The notes under the pieces are model-generated. The model saw only the letters and a list, made by a program, of their open reading frames with translations. It was not told where the DNA came from and ran no database searches. A stretch of DNA of 64,000 nucleotides from Chloroflexi bacterium CFX4 (GTDB lineage: Bacteria; Chloroflexota; Anaerolineae; Aggregatilineales; UBA2796), in the NCBI GenBank assembly GCA_021404685.1, contig QWHC01000012.1, forward strand, positions 91,634 to 155,633, written 5' to 3'. Of this stretch, positions 1 to 9,156 are shown one piece after another (the first letter of the stretch is position 1; each line of letters opens with the position of its first letter). The position numbers and the translations under genes were made by a program.

Positions 1-2097
1 ATCAATGCCGCGTGTGGGTTGGCTGGCGATCAGCAGGCGCGGCTTGCGGCTAAATTCGCGTGCCACCACCATCTTTTGCTGATTGCCGCCGCTCAGGCTG
101 CCGCCGCTTGTCTCAGCCGAAGGCGTGCGGATGTCAAACTCACCGATCAGGCGCTCGGCGTTTTGAGTCACCGCGCGCTCATCCAGTTGAAGTCCGCTGC
201 TGGCCTGCTCTGTCGCCAAAATGCGGCGCAACAGGCGCGTGCCAAGCGTGCCGACCCAATGCGCCAGCCCAAAGCCAAGCAGTGCGGCGGCAACGCTCAC
301 GGCTAGGGCGGTGATAAACGGTGCGGCGTCGCTGCGTGGATCAAGTTCGGCAAGGCGCAGGCTTTCGGCAAAAGATGGGTAAAACGCATTCCACAGGTTG
401 GCAAGCAGGAAGGCAACCACGCCGAAAATCACGACATAGAGCGCAAAGGCGGCGGGAAATTGGCGCGGCGTTGGGAAGGTTGCCACGGGCGGCAGGTAAT
501 AGCGGTTCAGCACAAGGTTATCGGCAACCGAGAACGGCTTCACCATGCCGTAGCGCTGCCGATCTTCGGGAATGTGTGCAACGCCGGCATCCGTCACGCG
601 GCGCGGATCGCCCAAGCGGATCGGCTGCCCTGCAATAGCCATCTCGCCGCTCACAGCGGGTCGCAGCCCGGTCAGCACCTCCACCAATTCAGTTTGCCCA
701 TTGCCCTGCACGCCGGCGATGCCCAGCACCTCACCAGCCCGCACCTCAAAGCCCGCACCATCCACTGCCAGGGCGCCGCGATCATCATAGGCGCGCAGAT
801 CGCGCACGCTCAGCACCACATCACGCGGTGCCGCCTCGCCTTTTGCCACCCGCAGCAGCACTTCACGCCCAACCATCAGCGAGGCAAGGAATTGTTCTGC
901 TTCGGCGTCATCAGCGGGCAGTTCGGCGCGCCCGGCACCGCCTACCACACGCCCGCCGCGCATCACCACAATGCTATCGGCAACGGCAAGCACCTCTTTC
1001 AGCTTATGCGTGATGAAAATGATCGAGACGCCTTGCAGCGTCAGCTCTTTCATGATCCGAAAGAGTTCTTTGCCCTCTTGCGGCGTTAGCACAGCCGTCG
1101 GCTCATCAAGGATCAGAATATCCGCCTTGCGGTAGAGCGCTTTGATAATCTCGACGCGCTGCTGCAAACCAACCGGCAGCTTTTCGACTATTGCCTCAGG
1201 ATCAACCTCTAGGTTGAAACGCTTGGAGAGATCGCGCACGCGTTTGGCGGCACGCATCCGATCTAAGCGGCGGCTGGCTGTGCCAAATAGATCAAAGAGC
1301 GCGTCGAGGATGGCATCTAAAGGTGCCATGCGTGAGTCTTCACGGTGTACAGCGCTGCCACGCCACGTCAGCCTGCCATGCCGATAGAGCGAAACCATCA
1401 ACAAGCCACCGACGACTGCGCCGAGCAAAATTGGCAGCCACAGCAGCAGCGTCGTGAGCGTCGGATTATCGGGATAGAACAGACGCAGCACAGTGACCGC
1501 ACGTTCTTCCAGCGACAAGCGCTGAAATGCCTGCCGTGCGAACTCAGGCGACTCAACCAAATAGGTTGAGAGGGTCATCACCAACAACAAGATAATCTGA
1601 CCCGTCAGCACGCCGACCAAGATGGCGATCAGCGGCAGCAACGCACGCCAAACGGCGCCCCATGCCAAGCGTGCGCCGCGCACAAAGCGCGAGCCGCCCA
1701 AATTGGCGCGCTGCACCTGCATCACTTGGGTGAGGCTTGCCTCAGCGTCGGCGTCGTTTTGTTGGGCAGTCTGTTCTTCGCCTAATACGACGTTTTCCGC
1801 CACACTCAGCACCGGGATGAGCTGAAAGTGCTGATGCACCATACCGATTCCGCTGTAGATCGCCTCACGCGGGCTGGCAAAGCGCACTTCGCGCCCGTGC
1901 AGGCGAATGCTGCCTTCATCCGGGTGATACAAGCCGTAAATGATGTTCATAAGTGTGCTTTTGCCGGCGCCGTTCTCACCGAGCAGCGCCAAAATCTCGC
2001 CGCGGTGCAGGCTCAGGTTCACGTCGGCGTTGGCAAGCACGCCCGGAAACTGTTTGGTGATGCCTTCAACTTCTAGGACGACTTCGCCTTTGGGCAT
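1..2097 (-). CDS. Nucleoside/sugar-type ABC importer double ATPase with membrane-hairpin insertions (C-terminus off the left edge)
   Basis: The reading frame starts at ATG 2097 and stays open to base 1, giving 699 visible residues; the stop lies outside. It has the two-ATPase layout of BMP-family importers (YufO/NupO, RbsA-like). Domain 1 has Walker A GENGAGKST (about residue 40), Q-loop VHQHF, signature VGLQQR (309), Walker B LILDEPTA and H-loop ITHK. Domain 2 has the usual degenerate Walker A (GVQGNGQTE), IPEDRQRYG and signature LSGGNQQK (about 669). The odd part: about 150-165 extra residues (roughly 112-278) lie between the Q-loop and signature of domain 1, and about 90 (roughly 543-635) at the same place in domain 2. 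Each insert holds two hydrophobic helices (about 153-180 and 213-238; 547-570 and 592-619). Canonical members are about 500 residues without them. It starts 7 bases after the permease stop, so they form an operon. The importer class is secure; substrate and insert function are unknown. Confidence 0.9.
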   Translation of the reverse strand, partial: MPKGEVVLEVEGITKQFPGVLANADVNLSLHRGEILALLGENGAGKSTLMNIIYGLYHPDEGSIRLHGREVRFASPREAIYSGIGMVHQHFQLIPVLSVAENVVLGEEQTAQQNDADAEASLTQVMQVQRANLGGSRFVRGARLAWGAVWRALLPLIAILVGVLTGQIILLLVMTLSTYLVESPEFARQAFQRLSLEERAVTVLRLFYPDNPTLTTLLLWLPILLGAVVGGLLMVSLYRHGRLTWRGSAVHREDSRMAPLDAILDALFDLFGTASRRLDRMRAAKRVRDLSKRFNLEVDPEAIVEKLPVGLQQRVEIIKALYRKADILILDEPTAVLTPQEGKELFRIMKELTLQGVSIIFITHKLKEVLAVADSIVVMRGGRVVGGAGRAELPADDAEAEQFLASLMVGREVLLRVAKGEAAPRDVVLSVRDLRAYDDRGALAVDGAGFEVRAGEVLGIAGVQGNGQTELVEVLTGLRPAVSGEMAIAGQPIRLGDPRRVTDAGVAHIPEDRQRYGMVKPFSVADNLVLNRYYLPPVATFPTPRQFPAAFALYVVIFGVVAFLLANLWNAFYPSFAESLRLAELDPRSDAAPFITALAVSVAAALLGFGLAHWVGTLGTRLLRRILATEQASSGLQLDERAVTQNAERLIGEFDIRTPSAETSGGSLSGGNQQKMVVAREFSRKPRLLIASQPTRGID

Positions 2098-2104
2098 GGC
2101 TGCT

Positions 2105-3079
2105 TTACTCCGTTTCGTAGGCTTTCCCGATGTGTGCCGGCGGACGCGCCCGCCCCATGAAGCCCGCCAACACGATCAGCGTGAGGATATAGGGCAGCAT
2201 GGCAACAAATTGGTGCGGAATCTGAACGCCCGTGAACTGCAATTGGCTTTGCAGCGCGCCAGCATAGCCAAACAACAATGCACCGAACATCACCCGTGAA
2301 GGGCGCCACGCGCCGAAGATCATCACGGCAAGCGCAATGAAGCCGCGCCCGGCGCTCATGCCGCGCTCAAACGAGACGCCTTCCAGCACCAACACAGCGC
2401 CCGCCAAGCCTGCCAAAATGCCACTGATCGCCAGGTTGGTGAACTGCAAACGATGCACATTCACGCCCAGCGTATCGGCAGCGCGTGGATTTTCGCCAAT
2501 GGAGCGCGTGCGTAAGCCCCAGGTTGTTCTGAAGAGCAAAAAGCCTAAGATCGGGACGAGCAAAAAAGCGGTATAAGTCAGTAAGCCTTTATCAAAGATG
2601 ACGGCGCCCACATCGGCGATCACGCCTTGATTGGTGGCGAATGGATTGCGGATCACAGGCGGCAGGCGGTCAATCACGTTTTGCCCGCCCTCGTAGAGGT
2701 AGCCCGTCATGCCCAGCGCAAAGATATTAATGACCGTGCCACTGATGATCTGATCAACCTTAAAGCGGATCGAAAGCACGGCGTGCAGCATGGCAAGCGC
2801 AATCCCGATCAACGCTGCCGCTAGGATGGAGAGTCCCAAACGCACAGGCTGTTCTTGCAGGAAGGGCGCAACATCCGGGCGGCTGAGCGCCACATTGGCG
2901 TAAAAAGCGCCATACGCGCCAAAGAGCATCATGCCCTCAATGGCAATGTTCACAATGCCCGAACGCTCGCTGACGATGCCGCTCATGGCGCCGAGAATGA
3001 TCGGCACAGCGCCGCGAATGGCGGCGTTGATGACCGCCACGCTGATAAAGGTGCCTAGTGTAATTTGTTCTGGTGTCAC
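2105..3079 (-). CDS. BMP-family ABC importer permease (COG1079/NupQ-like)
   Basis: Integral membrane permease of a nucleoside/simple-sugar ABC importer of the YufQ/NupQ class. It opens with the family's characteristic region (AAIRGAVPIILGAMSGIVSE, then GIVNIAIEGMML) and continues with repeated hydrophobic helices to a charged C-terminus. I chose GTG 3079 because AAGGA lies a few bases upstream and the protein then begins close to the first helix (324 residues). A TTG at 3151 would add 24 residues and overlap the preceding regulator gene, which is less likely. The ATPase gene follows after 7 bases. The partner permease (COG4603 type) and the lipoprotein binding protein are not in the window and may lie to the left. 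Substrate is inferred only from the family. Confidence 0.88.
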   Translation of the reverse strand: MTPEQITLGTFISVAVINAAIRGAVPIILGAMSGIVSERSGIVNIAIEGMMLFGAYGAFYANVALSRPDVAPFLQEQPVRLGLSILAAALIGIALAMLHAVLSIRFKVDQIISGTVINIFALGMTGYLYEGGQNVIDRLPPVIRNPFATNQGVIADVGAVIFDKGLLTYTAFLLVPILGFLLFRTTWGLRTRSIGENPRAADTLGVNVHRLQFTNLAISGILAGLAGAVLVLEGVSFERGMSAGRGFIALAVMIFGAWRPSRVMFGALLFGYAGALQSQLQFTGVQIPHQFVAMLPYILTLIVLAGFMGRARPPAHIGKAYETE

Positions 3080-3119
3080 GCGCTTTTCCTTAGAGAACGC
3101 TTTGACGAACGATGCTGTC

Positions 3120-3869
3120 TTAGAGCGTGATATCGAGAATTTTCTCGCCAACGGCGCGCAGTTCTTGCAGTGGCAGTTGGCTCAGCCGCAGCGCAATCTC
3201 TAGGTAAGGCAAGCTGTTCGGCTGTGAGACGAACGCACGGATTTCTTCGGGCAGTTCGCTGAAGCGATCATACGCCTCTTGCAGCGCCAGCCACTCGCCA
3301 AGCTGACCAACATCTTCAAGGAAGTAGTTGGGCGATTTGCGAAGTGCCATCGCCAAAGATGCCAGCTGCGGAAACGGCACGGCGCTTTGCCCAAACTCGT
3401 AGGCAGCCAGCATCTCCGCCGTTGTGCCGCTGAGCTTTGCCAGTTCCTCTAGGCTGAGGCGTGCTTCGCGGCGCGCCAATGCTAAGCGCACACCGATCAC
3501 GCGCTGGCGCAGAGCGGCATATTCTTGCGGCGGCGTCACCAGTTCACGGTGATGCTTTCGCTCTAGCATCTCTGTGCCGAAGAAGTGGCTGATGGGCAAA
3601 TTTAGGTGGTAGGCGATCAGCTCTAGGTGCGGCAGGCTTGGCGCTTGCTCACCGAGTTCCCAGGCTTGCAGGTCTGCTTCTTGGCTGTGGATGGCAGCCG
3701 CAAGCTGGGCGACACTGAGATTGTTTGCCATGCGCGCATCACGGATCAGCACGCCAAGCACGCGGGCGCGCAAGGCGTGAATCTCGGCAAAGTTACGCTC
3801 AGCAGGCGGTGGCGGTGCGTTTTCCTCGCGCTTTTTGCGGAAGCGCGCACTAACATCTGAAAAGTCCAT
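3120..3869 (-). CDS. Tandem XRE/Cro-type HTH transcriptional regulator
   Basis: A 249-residue predicted DNA-binding protein with two helix-turn-helix domains of the Cro/C1 type. The first (about residues 33-95) contains NLSVAQLAAAIHSQEADLQ and LPISHFFG; the second (about 118-180) contains LSLEELAKLSGTTAEMLAAY and SPNYFLED. The rest is helical with no recognisable ligand domain, and the N-terminus is basic. It heads the importer operon, about 40 bases before the permease, so a local role in controlling that importer is likely but inferred. Two HTH units in one chain could bind a direct repeat as a monomer. ATG 3869 has a GAGG about a dozen bases upstream. Function beyond DNA binding cannot be read from the sequence. 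Confidence 0.8.
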   Translation of the reverse strand: MDFSDVSARFRKKREENAPPPPAERNFAEIHALRARVLGVLIRDARMANNLSVAQLAAAIHSQEADLQAWELGEQAPSLPHLELIAYHLNLPISHFFGTEMLERKHHRELVTPPQEYAALRQRVIGVRLALARREARLSLEELAKLSGTTAEMLAAYEFGQSAVPFPQLASLAMALRKSPNYFLEDVGQLGEWLALQEAYDRFSELPEEIRAFVSQPNSLPYLEIALRLSQLPLQELRAVGEKILDITL

Positions 3870-4004
3870 AGCTTAAACAGCCTCCAGCGTGCGTAAAGTG
3901 CCAACATTGCGCGCATTATACGGCAGAACGATGCGCGCCGCAATAAAACTCACCATGTGCTGCGCCTTCACCCGTGAAAAAGTAGGCAAAATGCGCTACA
4001 CTTC

Positions 4005-6128
4005 ATGGCACTGTTCACATGGAACCTTTCACAAAATACACACCAACACATCGAGGGAATTTTGGCGCAGCGGACGAAATTGGCAACTATCACGGCGGTT
4101 CTGCTTATCGCAGCCGCCCTGCGGATCATCGGCTTAACAAGCCTGCCCGCAGGCTTCCGCGATGAGGAAATCGCCCAATTGGATATTGCCACACTAGCAA
4201 GAAGCGGCGCGATTGCCTCTTTCTACAATGTGGAGGATCCCGATGGTGGCAGAGAAGGCTTGTTCGGTATTTTGCACGGTTGGCTGGGCATCGCCTTTGG
4301 CAAGGGACTGCTGCCTTTACGGATGTTCGCGGTGTTATGTGGCTTGCTGAGCGTCGCGCTGACCTACGCTTTGGGCAAGCGCTTATTTCGGCATTATGGC
4401 GGCTTGGTGGCTGCTATTGGCATGGCGTTCACCTTCTATCCGATTGTGGTTGGGCGCTCGATCACCCGTGAGGCGTTGGCGCTGCCGCTGATCACGCTCA
4501 CCCTGCTAATGATTGCTGCTGCGCTGCATGTGCGCCGCCGCACTGAACCGGACGCACCGCAGACAACCGCCTATGCCTTGCTTGGTGTGGTGATTGTGCT
4601 GTCTGCCTATACACATTGGTCGGGCTTGCTGCTGATTGTGCTGTTTGTTGCTTTCATCGCCTATCTGCGCCTGACGCGGCAGGCAATTTCGCGGCGCGTG
4701 ATCAGCTATAGCATCTTCGGCTTGCTGGTGATGCTGATTACGGGCATTCCCTATATCAGCGCTACCGTTCGCGCCTTTCCGATCAGCAGCCTAAACACGC
4801 TTTGGCACAACCGTTCAGAGTCCTTCGGCGAATTTTTCAGCAACCTGTTTCAGGCGGTGGGCGGCGTCGGCGTTTATGGCGATCTGCTACCACAGCATAA
4901 CCTGCCCGGCGTGCCGCTGCTCAACCCGATTGGCTTTGTGCTGCTCATAATCGGTTTGGTGGAGGCGGTGCGCCGCTTTCGGCAGCAGCCGAACTATGTG
5001 CTGCCGCTCTTTGCGTTAGTGCTGGGCTTGCTGGCTGATGGCTGGACACGCGGCGCGCTCAACTTTAGCCACCAACTCTTGGCGTTGCCTGCAATTATGG
5101 TATTGATCGGCGCCGGTGCGTCTGCCTTTGCCAATTTCTTTCGGATGGGCTTACCACGCGCACAGGCGGCGCAGCTCATCGCCGTTGGTACGTTTGCCCT
5201 TGCGGGCGCAACCCTTTTCGCCACCAGCGATTTGCTGTTTAGGGCATGGGCAAGCCGTAATGATGTGCAGATTGCCTATCGCGGACGGCTTGGGCATTTG
5301 GCTGCCTACCTTGACCGCACGCGAGATAACCTCTCCACTTCGATCTGCACCTTCTCGCTGGATGCGCGCTCTGCCATGCAGAATGCCGAATACCGTTTTG
5401 CCGTGCGCCCTGATGCAACGCTGTTGGCGCTCATGCTGCACCGTCACGATCTCGATCTGCGCTATAGCAATTGCCTTGATGCATTGGTGCTGACACGCGG
5501 CGGCGAATCGCAGCGCTATGCCTTTGCCTATCCTTCGGCGCGCACACGCATCGCAGAGCCGTTGAAAGCATGGCTGCAACATGCGACGCAAGTGCCAGTG
5601 GCGGGCTTGCCAAGCGGCAGCGTGCTGATTGTGAACGCGGAGCAAGTGGTTGCCGATGACTTTGGTCAGGTCATCTTGAGTCGGGCGGCGTGGTCGCCAG
5701 AGGCAAGCATAACCCACGATGAGCCAGCCACGCTGCCGCTGCGGATGGGTGGCTATCTGACTTTTGAGGGCTACCGCCTGCTGCCTGAAGGCAGCTACCG
5801 CCCCGGCGAGACGCTGCGCGTGGTGACCTATTGGCGCGCCGATGGCGAACAAGTGCCGGGCTTGCGGCTGTTCGCGCACCTCTCGCGCAACCCTGACATC
5901 GCGCCTGCCCTGCAAAACGACATCCTGAACATCGAGGCGAGCCTGCTCCGTGATCGGGATGTGTTCATCCAAATTATCACGCTGCCGCTGCCCGCAGAGT
6001 TTCCAAACGGTGAATATTTCCTCTCCATCGGTGCTTACAGTGAGCGCGATGGGCAGCGCTTGCCGATCTATGATGGTGAAACCCCACGCGGTGATCGGCT
6101 CTTTTTGGATAAAATCCGCGTGGAATAG
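4005..6128 (+). CDS. Multi-pass membrane glycosyltransferase (PMT/ArnT-like, GT-C fold)
   Basis: A 707-residue membrane protein resembling the dolichyl-phosphate-mannose glycosyltransferase (PMT_2) superfamily, which moves sugars from polyprenyl-phosphate donors to targets outside the membrane. It has a first helix at about residues 28-45, then FRDEEIAQLD, the acidic first loop typical of GT-C enzymes, and about ten more helices up to residue 410. GRSITREALALPL matches the conserved segment after the third helix. The C-terminal 300 residues are soluble and look beta-rich, probably extracytoplasmic. ATG 4005 has no good ribosome site. TTG 4062, with GAGGG just upstream, is an alternative that would still keep the first helix, and a TACACT hexamer at 3997-4002 would fit the later start. 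RNase Z follows after 11 bases. The acceptor is unknown. Confidence 0.8.
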   Translation: MALFTWNLSQNTHQHIEGILAQRTKLATITAVLLIAAALRIIGLTSLPAGFRDEEIAQLDIATLARSGAIASFYNVEDPDGGREGLFGILHGWLGIAFGKGLLPLRMFAVLCGLLSVALTYALGKRLFRHYGGLVAAIGMAFTFYPIVVGRSITREALALPLITLTLLMIAAALHVRRRTEPDAPQTTAYALLGVVIVLSAYTHWSGLLLIVLFVAFIAYLRLTRQAISRRVISYSIFGLLVMLITGIPYISATVRAFPISSLNTLWHNRSESFGEFFSNLFQAVGGVGVYGDLLPQHNLPGVPLLNPIGFVLLIIGLVEAVRRFRQQPNYVLPLFALVLGLLADGWTRGALNFSHQLLALPAIMVLIGAGASAFANFFRMGLPRAQAAQLIAVGTFALAGATLFATSDLLFRAWASRNDVQIAYRGRLGHLAAYLDRTRDNLSTSICTFSLDARSAMQNAEYRFAVRPDATLLALMLHRHDLDLRYSNCLDALVLTRGGESQRYAFAYPSARTRIAEPLKAWLQHATQVPVAGLPSGSVLIVNAEQVVADDFGQVILSRAAWSPEASITHDEPATLPLRMGGYLTFEGYRLLPEGSYRPGETLRVVTYWRADGEQVPGLRLFAHLSRNPDIAPALQNDILNIEASLLRDRDVFIQIITLPLPAEFPNGEYFLSIGAYSERDGQRLPIYDGETPRGDRLFLDKIRVE

Positions 6129-6139
6129 GCATATTGGGC

Positions 6140-7192
6140 ATGTTTGAACTGCTTTTCTTAGGAACTTCTGCCTCTGCGCCATCGGTGCATCGTGGGCTTT
6201 CTGCGCAGATGGTGATTGCCAAAGAATATCGCTTCCTGATTGACTGCGGCGAAGGCACACAGCGCCAAATCTTGCGGAGCGGCGTCGGCTTCAAACGGCT
6301 GAACCGCATTTTGATCACACATGGGCATCTTGATCATATCCTGGGCTTGGCAGGCTTGCTCTCAACATTGGTGCGCTGGGAAAGCCTTGATGCGCTCGAA
6401 ATTTACGGCAGCAGTTGGGCGCTAGACCGCGTGCAGGACTTGATCTACCGCGTTGTCTTCCGCAACGAGAAGCTGCCCATCCCGCTGCATTTGGTAGATT
6501 TGCAGCCCGGCGTCTTTTTTGAAAACCGTGATTTCAGCGTGAGTGCCTTCCCGGTGACGCATCGCGGCGCGGGCTGTTTCGGCTTCATCTTCCAAGAGAA
6601 GGCGCGACGTCCATTCCTTGTGGAAAGGGCAGAAGCGCTCGGTGTGCCGCCGGGTCCTGAGCGGGCGCGTTTGGTGCGCGGCGAGGCGGTAACGCTGCCC
6701 AACGGACGGACTGTGCAGCCCGACGAGGTGCTGGGCGCCGATATTCCCGGTGCGCGCTACGTCCACACCGGCGATGTTGGGCGCACCGATAACATCTTGG
6801 AGTATGTGCGCGGCGCTCATACGTTGGTCATTGAGGCGACCTACTTAAACGCTGATGCGGAAATGGCACAGCAATTTGGGCATATGACGGCAGCCGCAGC
6901 CGCGCAGTTAGCAGTGGATGCCAACGTTGGCACGCTGATCCTCACGCACCTTTCGCGGCGCAGCCGAGAGCGCGACGTGCTGGCAGAAGCACAAGCGATC
7001 TTTCCGAACACCTATGTGGCGCGTGATTTTGATCGGTTCAGCATCAACAAAGAGCGTGGCACGGAAAAGATCGTGCCGATCAAGGCGAACGGGCGCGTTG
7101 CACATGGCACGGCTGAGGTGGATGCGCTAGATGAGGTTGAAGAAGGCGAGTCGGCGGACAGGCTGCCTGACGACTCGCCCTCTGAAGTTTAA
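6140..7192 (+). CDS. rnz: Ribonuclease Z (tRNA 3'-processing endonuclease)
   Basis: Metallo-beta-lactamase-fold enzyme that cuts tRNA precursors 3' of the discriminator base; needed when CCA is not encoded, as in both tRNA genes of this window. The N-terminus FLGTSASAPS, the zinc motif HGHLDH (about residues 60-65), the distal HTGDVGRTD region, GHMTA and THLSRR near residue 265 follow the RNase Z order. The flexible arm lies around ERARLVRGE. The last 40 residues form an acidic tail beyond the usual end. I chose ATG 6140; a TTG six bases earlier is possible. It is 11 bases after the glycosyltransferase stop, so probably cotranscribed. Its stop overlaps the convergent thrS stop by four bases. 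Confidence 0.92.
   Translation: MFELLFLGTSASAPSVHRGLSAQMVIAKEYRFLIDCGEGTQRQILRSGVGFKRLNRILITHGHLDHILGLAGLLSTLVRWESLDALEIYGSSWALDRVQDLIYRVVFRNEKLPIPLHLVDLQPGVFFENRDFSVSAFPVTHRGAGCFGFIFQEKARRPFLVERAEALGVPPGPERARLVRGEAVTLPNGRTVQPDEVLGADIPGARYVHTGDVGRTDNILEYVRGAHTLVIEATYLNADAEMAQQFGHMTAAAAAQLAVDANVGTLILTHLSRRSRERDVLAEAQAIFPNTYVARDFDRFSINKERGTEKIVPIKANGRVAHGTAEVDALDEVEEGESADRLPDDSPSEV
7145..7179. terminator. Hairpin at the rnz/thrS convergence
   Basis: GGCGAGTCG at 7145-7153 pairs perfectly with CGACTCGCC at 7171-7179, and CAGG/CCTG inside the loop can extend it. It lies in the last codons of rnz just before the shared stop region, where both converging transcripts would need to end. There is no T-run, so intrinsic termination is uncertain. 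Confidence 0.45.
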
Positions 7193-8994
7193 GCGTTTGG
7201 CATCAATTGTTGCGATTTAGATTCAGCGATCTGCTGCGCCTTGCGGATGAACTCTGCAACAGGCATACCGCCTAAATCCTCACCGCTGCGAAGGCGCACC
7301 GAAACCGCACCGTTCTCCACATCCCGATCACCGGCGATCAGCATGTAGGGAATTTTTTCGCCCTGTGCCGTGCGGATTTTGGCGTTCATGCGCTCTTTGC
7401 CGTCATCTACGTCGGCACGCAGACCAATCTCTGCCAGTTTCGCCGCCACCTCGCGCAGGTACGGCACATGCCGATCTGCAACAGGGATTAGGCGCACCTG
7501 CACAGGCGCCAGCCAGACTGGGAACGCGCCGCCAAAGTGTTCGATCAGGATGGCGACAAAGCGCTCCATGCTGCCGAACGGCGCACGGTGAATCATGATC
7601 GGGCGGTGCGGTTGGTTATCCTCGCCCATGTATTCCAGCCCAAAGCGTTCAGGCAAGTTGTAGTCCACCTGCACCGTGCCAAGCTGCCACTCACGCTTCA
7701 GCACATCGCGGAAGATGAAATCGAGCTTAGGTCCGTAGAAGGCAGCCTCACCTTCCGCAACGAAGTAATCCAAGCCGACCTTATCCGCGGCGTTGATGAT
7801 GGCGTGCGTTGCCTTTTCCCACAGTTCAGGCGCGCCCACGTATTTTTCGCTGTTTGGGTCTCGCGTACCGATGCGGGCGCGGAATTCTTGAAAGCCCATC
7901 AGATCAAAGATACGCTGAATCAGGTGCACCACAGCGATAAACTCATCCTCAAGCTGTTCGGGCGTGGCAAAGACGTGCGCGTCGTCCTGCGTGAAACCAC
8001 GCACCCGCGTTAAGCCCGTCAGTTCGCCGCTCTGCTCATAGCGGTAGACCGTGCCGAACTCGGCAAGGCGCACTGGCAGATCGCGGTAGCTGCGTGGCTC
8101 GCTGCGGTAAATCTCGATGTGGTGTGGGCAGTTCATGGGCTTGGGCATGAATTCTTCATCGTCCACCTGCATGGGTGGGAACTGGCTATCGGCGTAGTAG
8201 GGATAGTGTCCCGACATGCGGTAGAGTTCCACTTTGGCAATGTGCGGCGTCACCACTGGCTGGTAACCAACACGCATTTGTTCCGCACGCAGGAAGCGCT
8301 CTAGCGTATCGCGCAGGATAGCGCCTTTGGGCTTCCAGAGCGGCAGCCCTTTGCCAACCAATGGGCTGAACGTGAACAAGCCAAGCTGCTCACCGAGTTT
8401 GCGATGATCGCGTGCCTTGGCTTCCTCAAGGCGGTGCAGGTATTCCTCTAGCTCAGCACCGCTCTGCCATGCCGTGCCATAAATGCGCTGCAACTGCGGA
8501 CGGTTCGAGTCGCCGCGCCAATAAGCACCGGCGATGCTCATCAGCTTGAAGGCGTTCGGATTCAGTTCACCCGTGTGCGCCACATGCGGACCGCGGCACA
8601 AATCCTCGAAGGAATCCTGCTTATACGTGCTGATGACTGGGGCCTCTGCGATCTTGTTGCCGTTTTCATCATAGCCGCCGCGCTCTAAGCCGTCAATCAG
8701 CTCCAGCTTGTAGGGCTGGTTGGCAAAGAGTTGGCGCGCTTCGTCAGCGCTGACCTCACGGCGCGCAAAAGGGAAGTTTCCGCTGATAATGCGGCGCATT
8801 CGCGTTTCAATCTCGGCAAGGTCTGCTTCGTGCAGTTGGCGCGGCAGATCGAAATCGTAGTAGAAGCCGTCCTCAATGGGCGGACCGATGGCAACGCGCC
8901 CTTCAGGGAAAATTTCCAGCACGGCTTGTGCCATAACGTGCGCCAAAGAGTGGCGAATACGGTAGAGTTGGCTTTCTTCGTAACGTTCGGACAT
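7189..8994 (-). CDS. thrS: Threonyl-tRNA synthetase lacking the TGS domain
   Basis: Class II synthetase that charges tRNA-Thr; 601 residues. The protein opens directly with the alanyl/threonyl second additional (editing) domain: HSLAHVMAQAV at residues 15-25 and later the SICRGPH-like DLCRGPHVAHTG region. The catalytic core carries the zinc-site cysteine in MNCPHHIEIY, motif 2 (FGTVYRYEQSG), FTQDDAHVF and motif 3 (HRAPFGSMERF). The C-terminal anticodon-binding domain ends the chain. The N-terminal TGS domain of the E. coli type is missing. Start ATG 8994 follows GTTGAGGAAC. A 162-base gap with no clear signal separates it from the upstream gene at 9157, so both are probably expressed from the T-box leader at 9551-9828. 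Confidence 0.96.
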   Translation of the reverse strand: MSERYEESQLYRIRHSLAHVMAQAVLEIFPEGRVAIGPPIEDGFYYDFDLPRQLHEADLAEIETRMRRIISGNFPFARREVSADEARQLFANQPYKLELIDGLERGGYDENGNKIAEAPVISTYKQDSFEDLCRGPHVAHTGELNPNAFKLMSIAGAYWRGDSNRPQLQRIYGTAWQSGAELEEYLHRLEEAKARDHRKLGEQLGLFTFSPLVGKGLPLWKPKGAILRDTLERFLRAEQMRVGYQPVVTPHIAKVELYRMSGHYPYYADSQFPPMQVDDEEFMPKPMNCPHHIEIYRSEPRSYRDLPVRLAEFGTVYRYEQSGELTGLTRVRGFTQDDAHVFATPEQLEDEFIAVVHLIQRIFDLMGFQEFRARIGTRDPNSEKYVGAPELWEKATHAIINAADKVGLDYFVAEGEAAFYGPKLDFIFRDVLKREWQLGTVQVDYNLPERFGLEYMGEDNQPHRPIMIHRAPFGSMERFVAILIEHFGGAFPVWLAPVQVRLIPVADRHVPYLREVAAKLAEIGLRADVDDGKERMNAKIRTAQGEKIPYMLIAGDRDVENGAVSVRLRSGEDLGGMPVAEFIRKAQQIAESKSQQLMPNA

Positions 8995-9156
8995 AGTTCC
9001 TCAACTTGTATAGGGTTAGTGCGAATGGATCAGCGGCGGCGAACAGGCGCAGGCAGGTGCAGTGCGCCGCGATCCCAACAAATCAGCCGCACATGCCTTG
9101 AACAAGTTGTGGGCGGCGCGTGGCAGCCGCCGTGCTAGTCTCGCTTTCGCTATCGG

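Noticed and set aside
60..2076. Several plus-strand open frames of 60-210 codons
   Set aside because: They are shadows of the minus-strand ABC ATPase, whose frame is open across the whole stretch.
3120..3151. TTG 3151 as the permease start
   Set aside because: It overlaps the regulator gene and lacks a ribosome site, whereas GTG 3079 has AAGGA and a normal family N-terminus.
3997..4002. TACACT as -10 for the glycosyltransferase start at 4005
   Set aside because: It is two bases before the ATG, so transcription would begin inside the coding sequence; it would only fit the alternative TTG start at 4062.
5151..6260. 369-codon open frame on the minus strand
   Set aside because: It lies wholly across the glycosyltransferase and rnz starts in the opposite strand; its translation is rich in Arg/Gln/His and has no domain, typical of an antisense shadow in GC-rich DNA.
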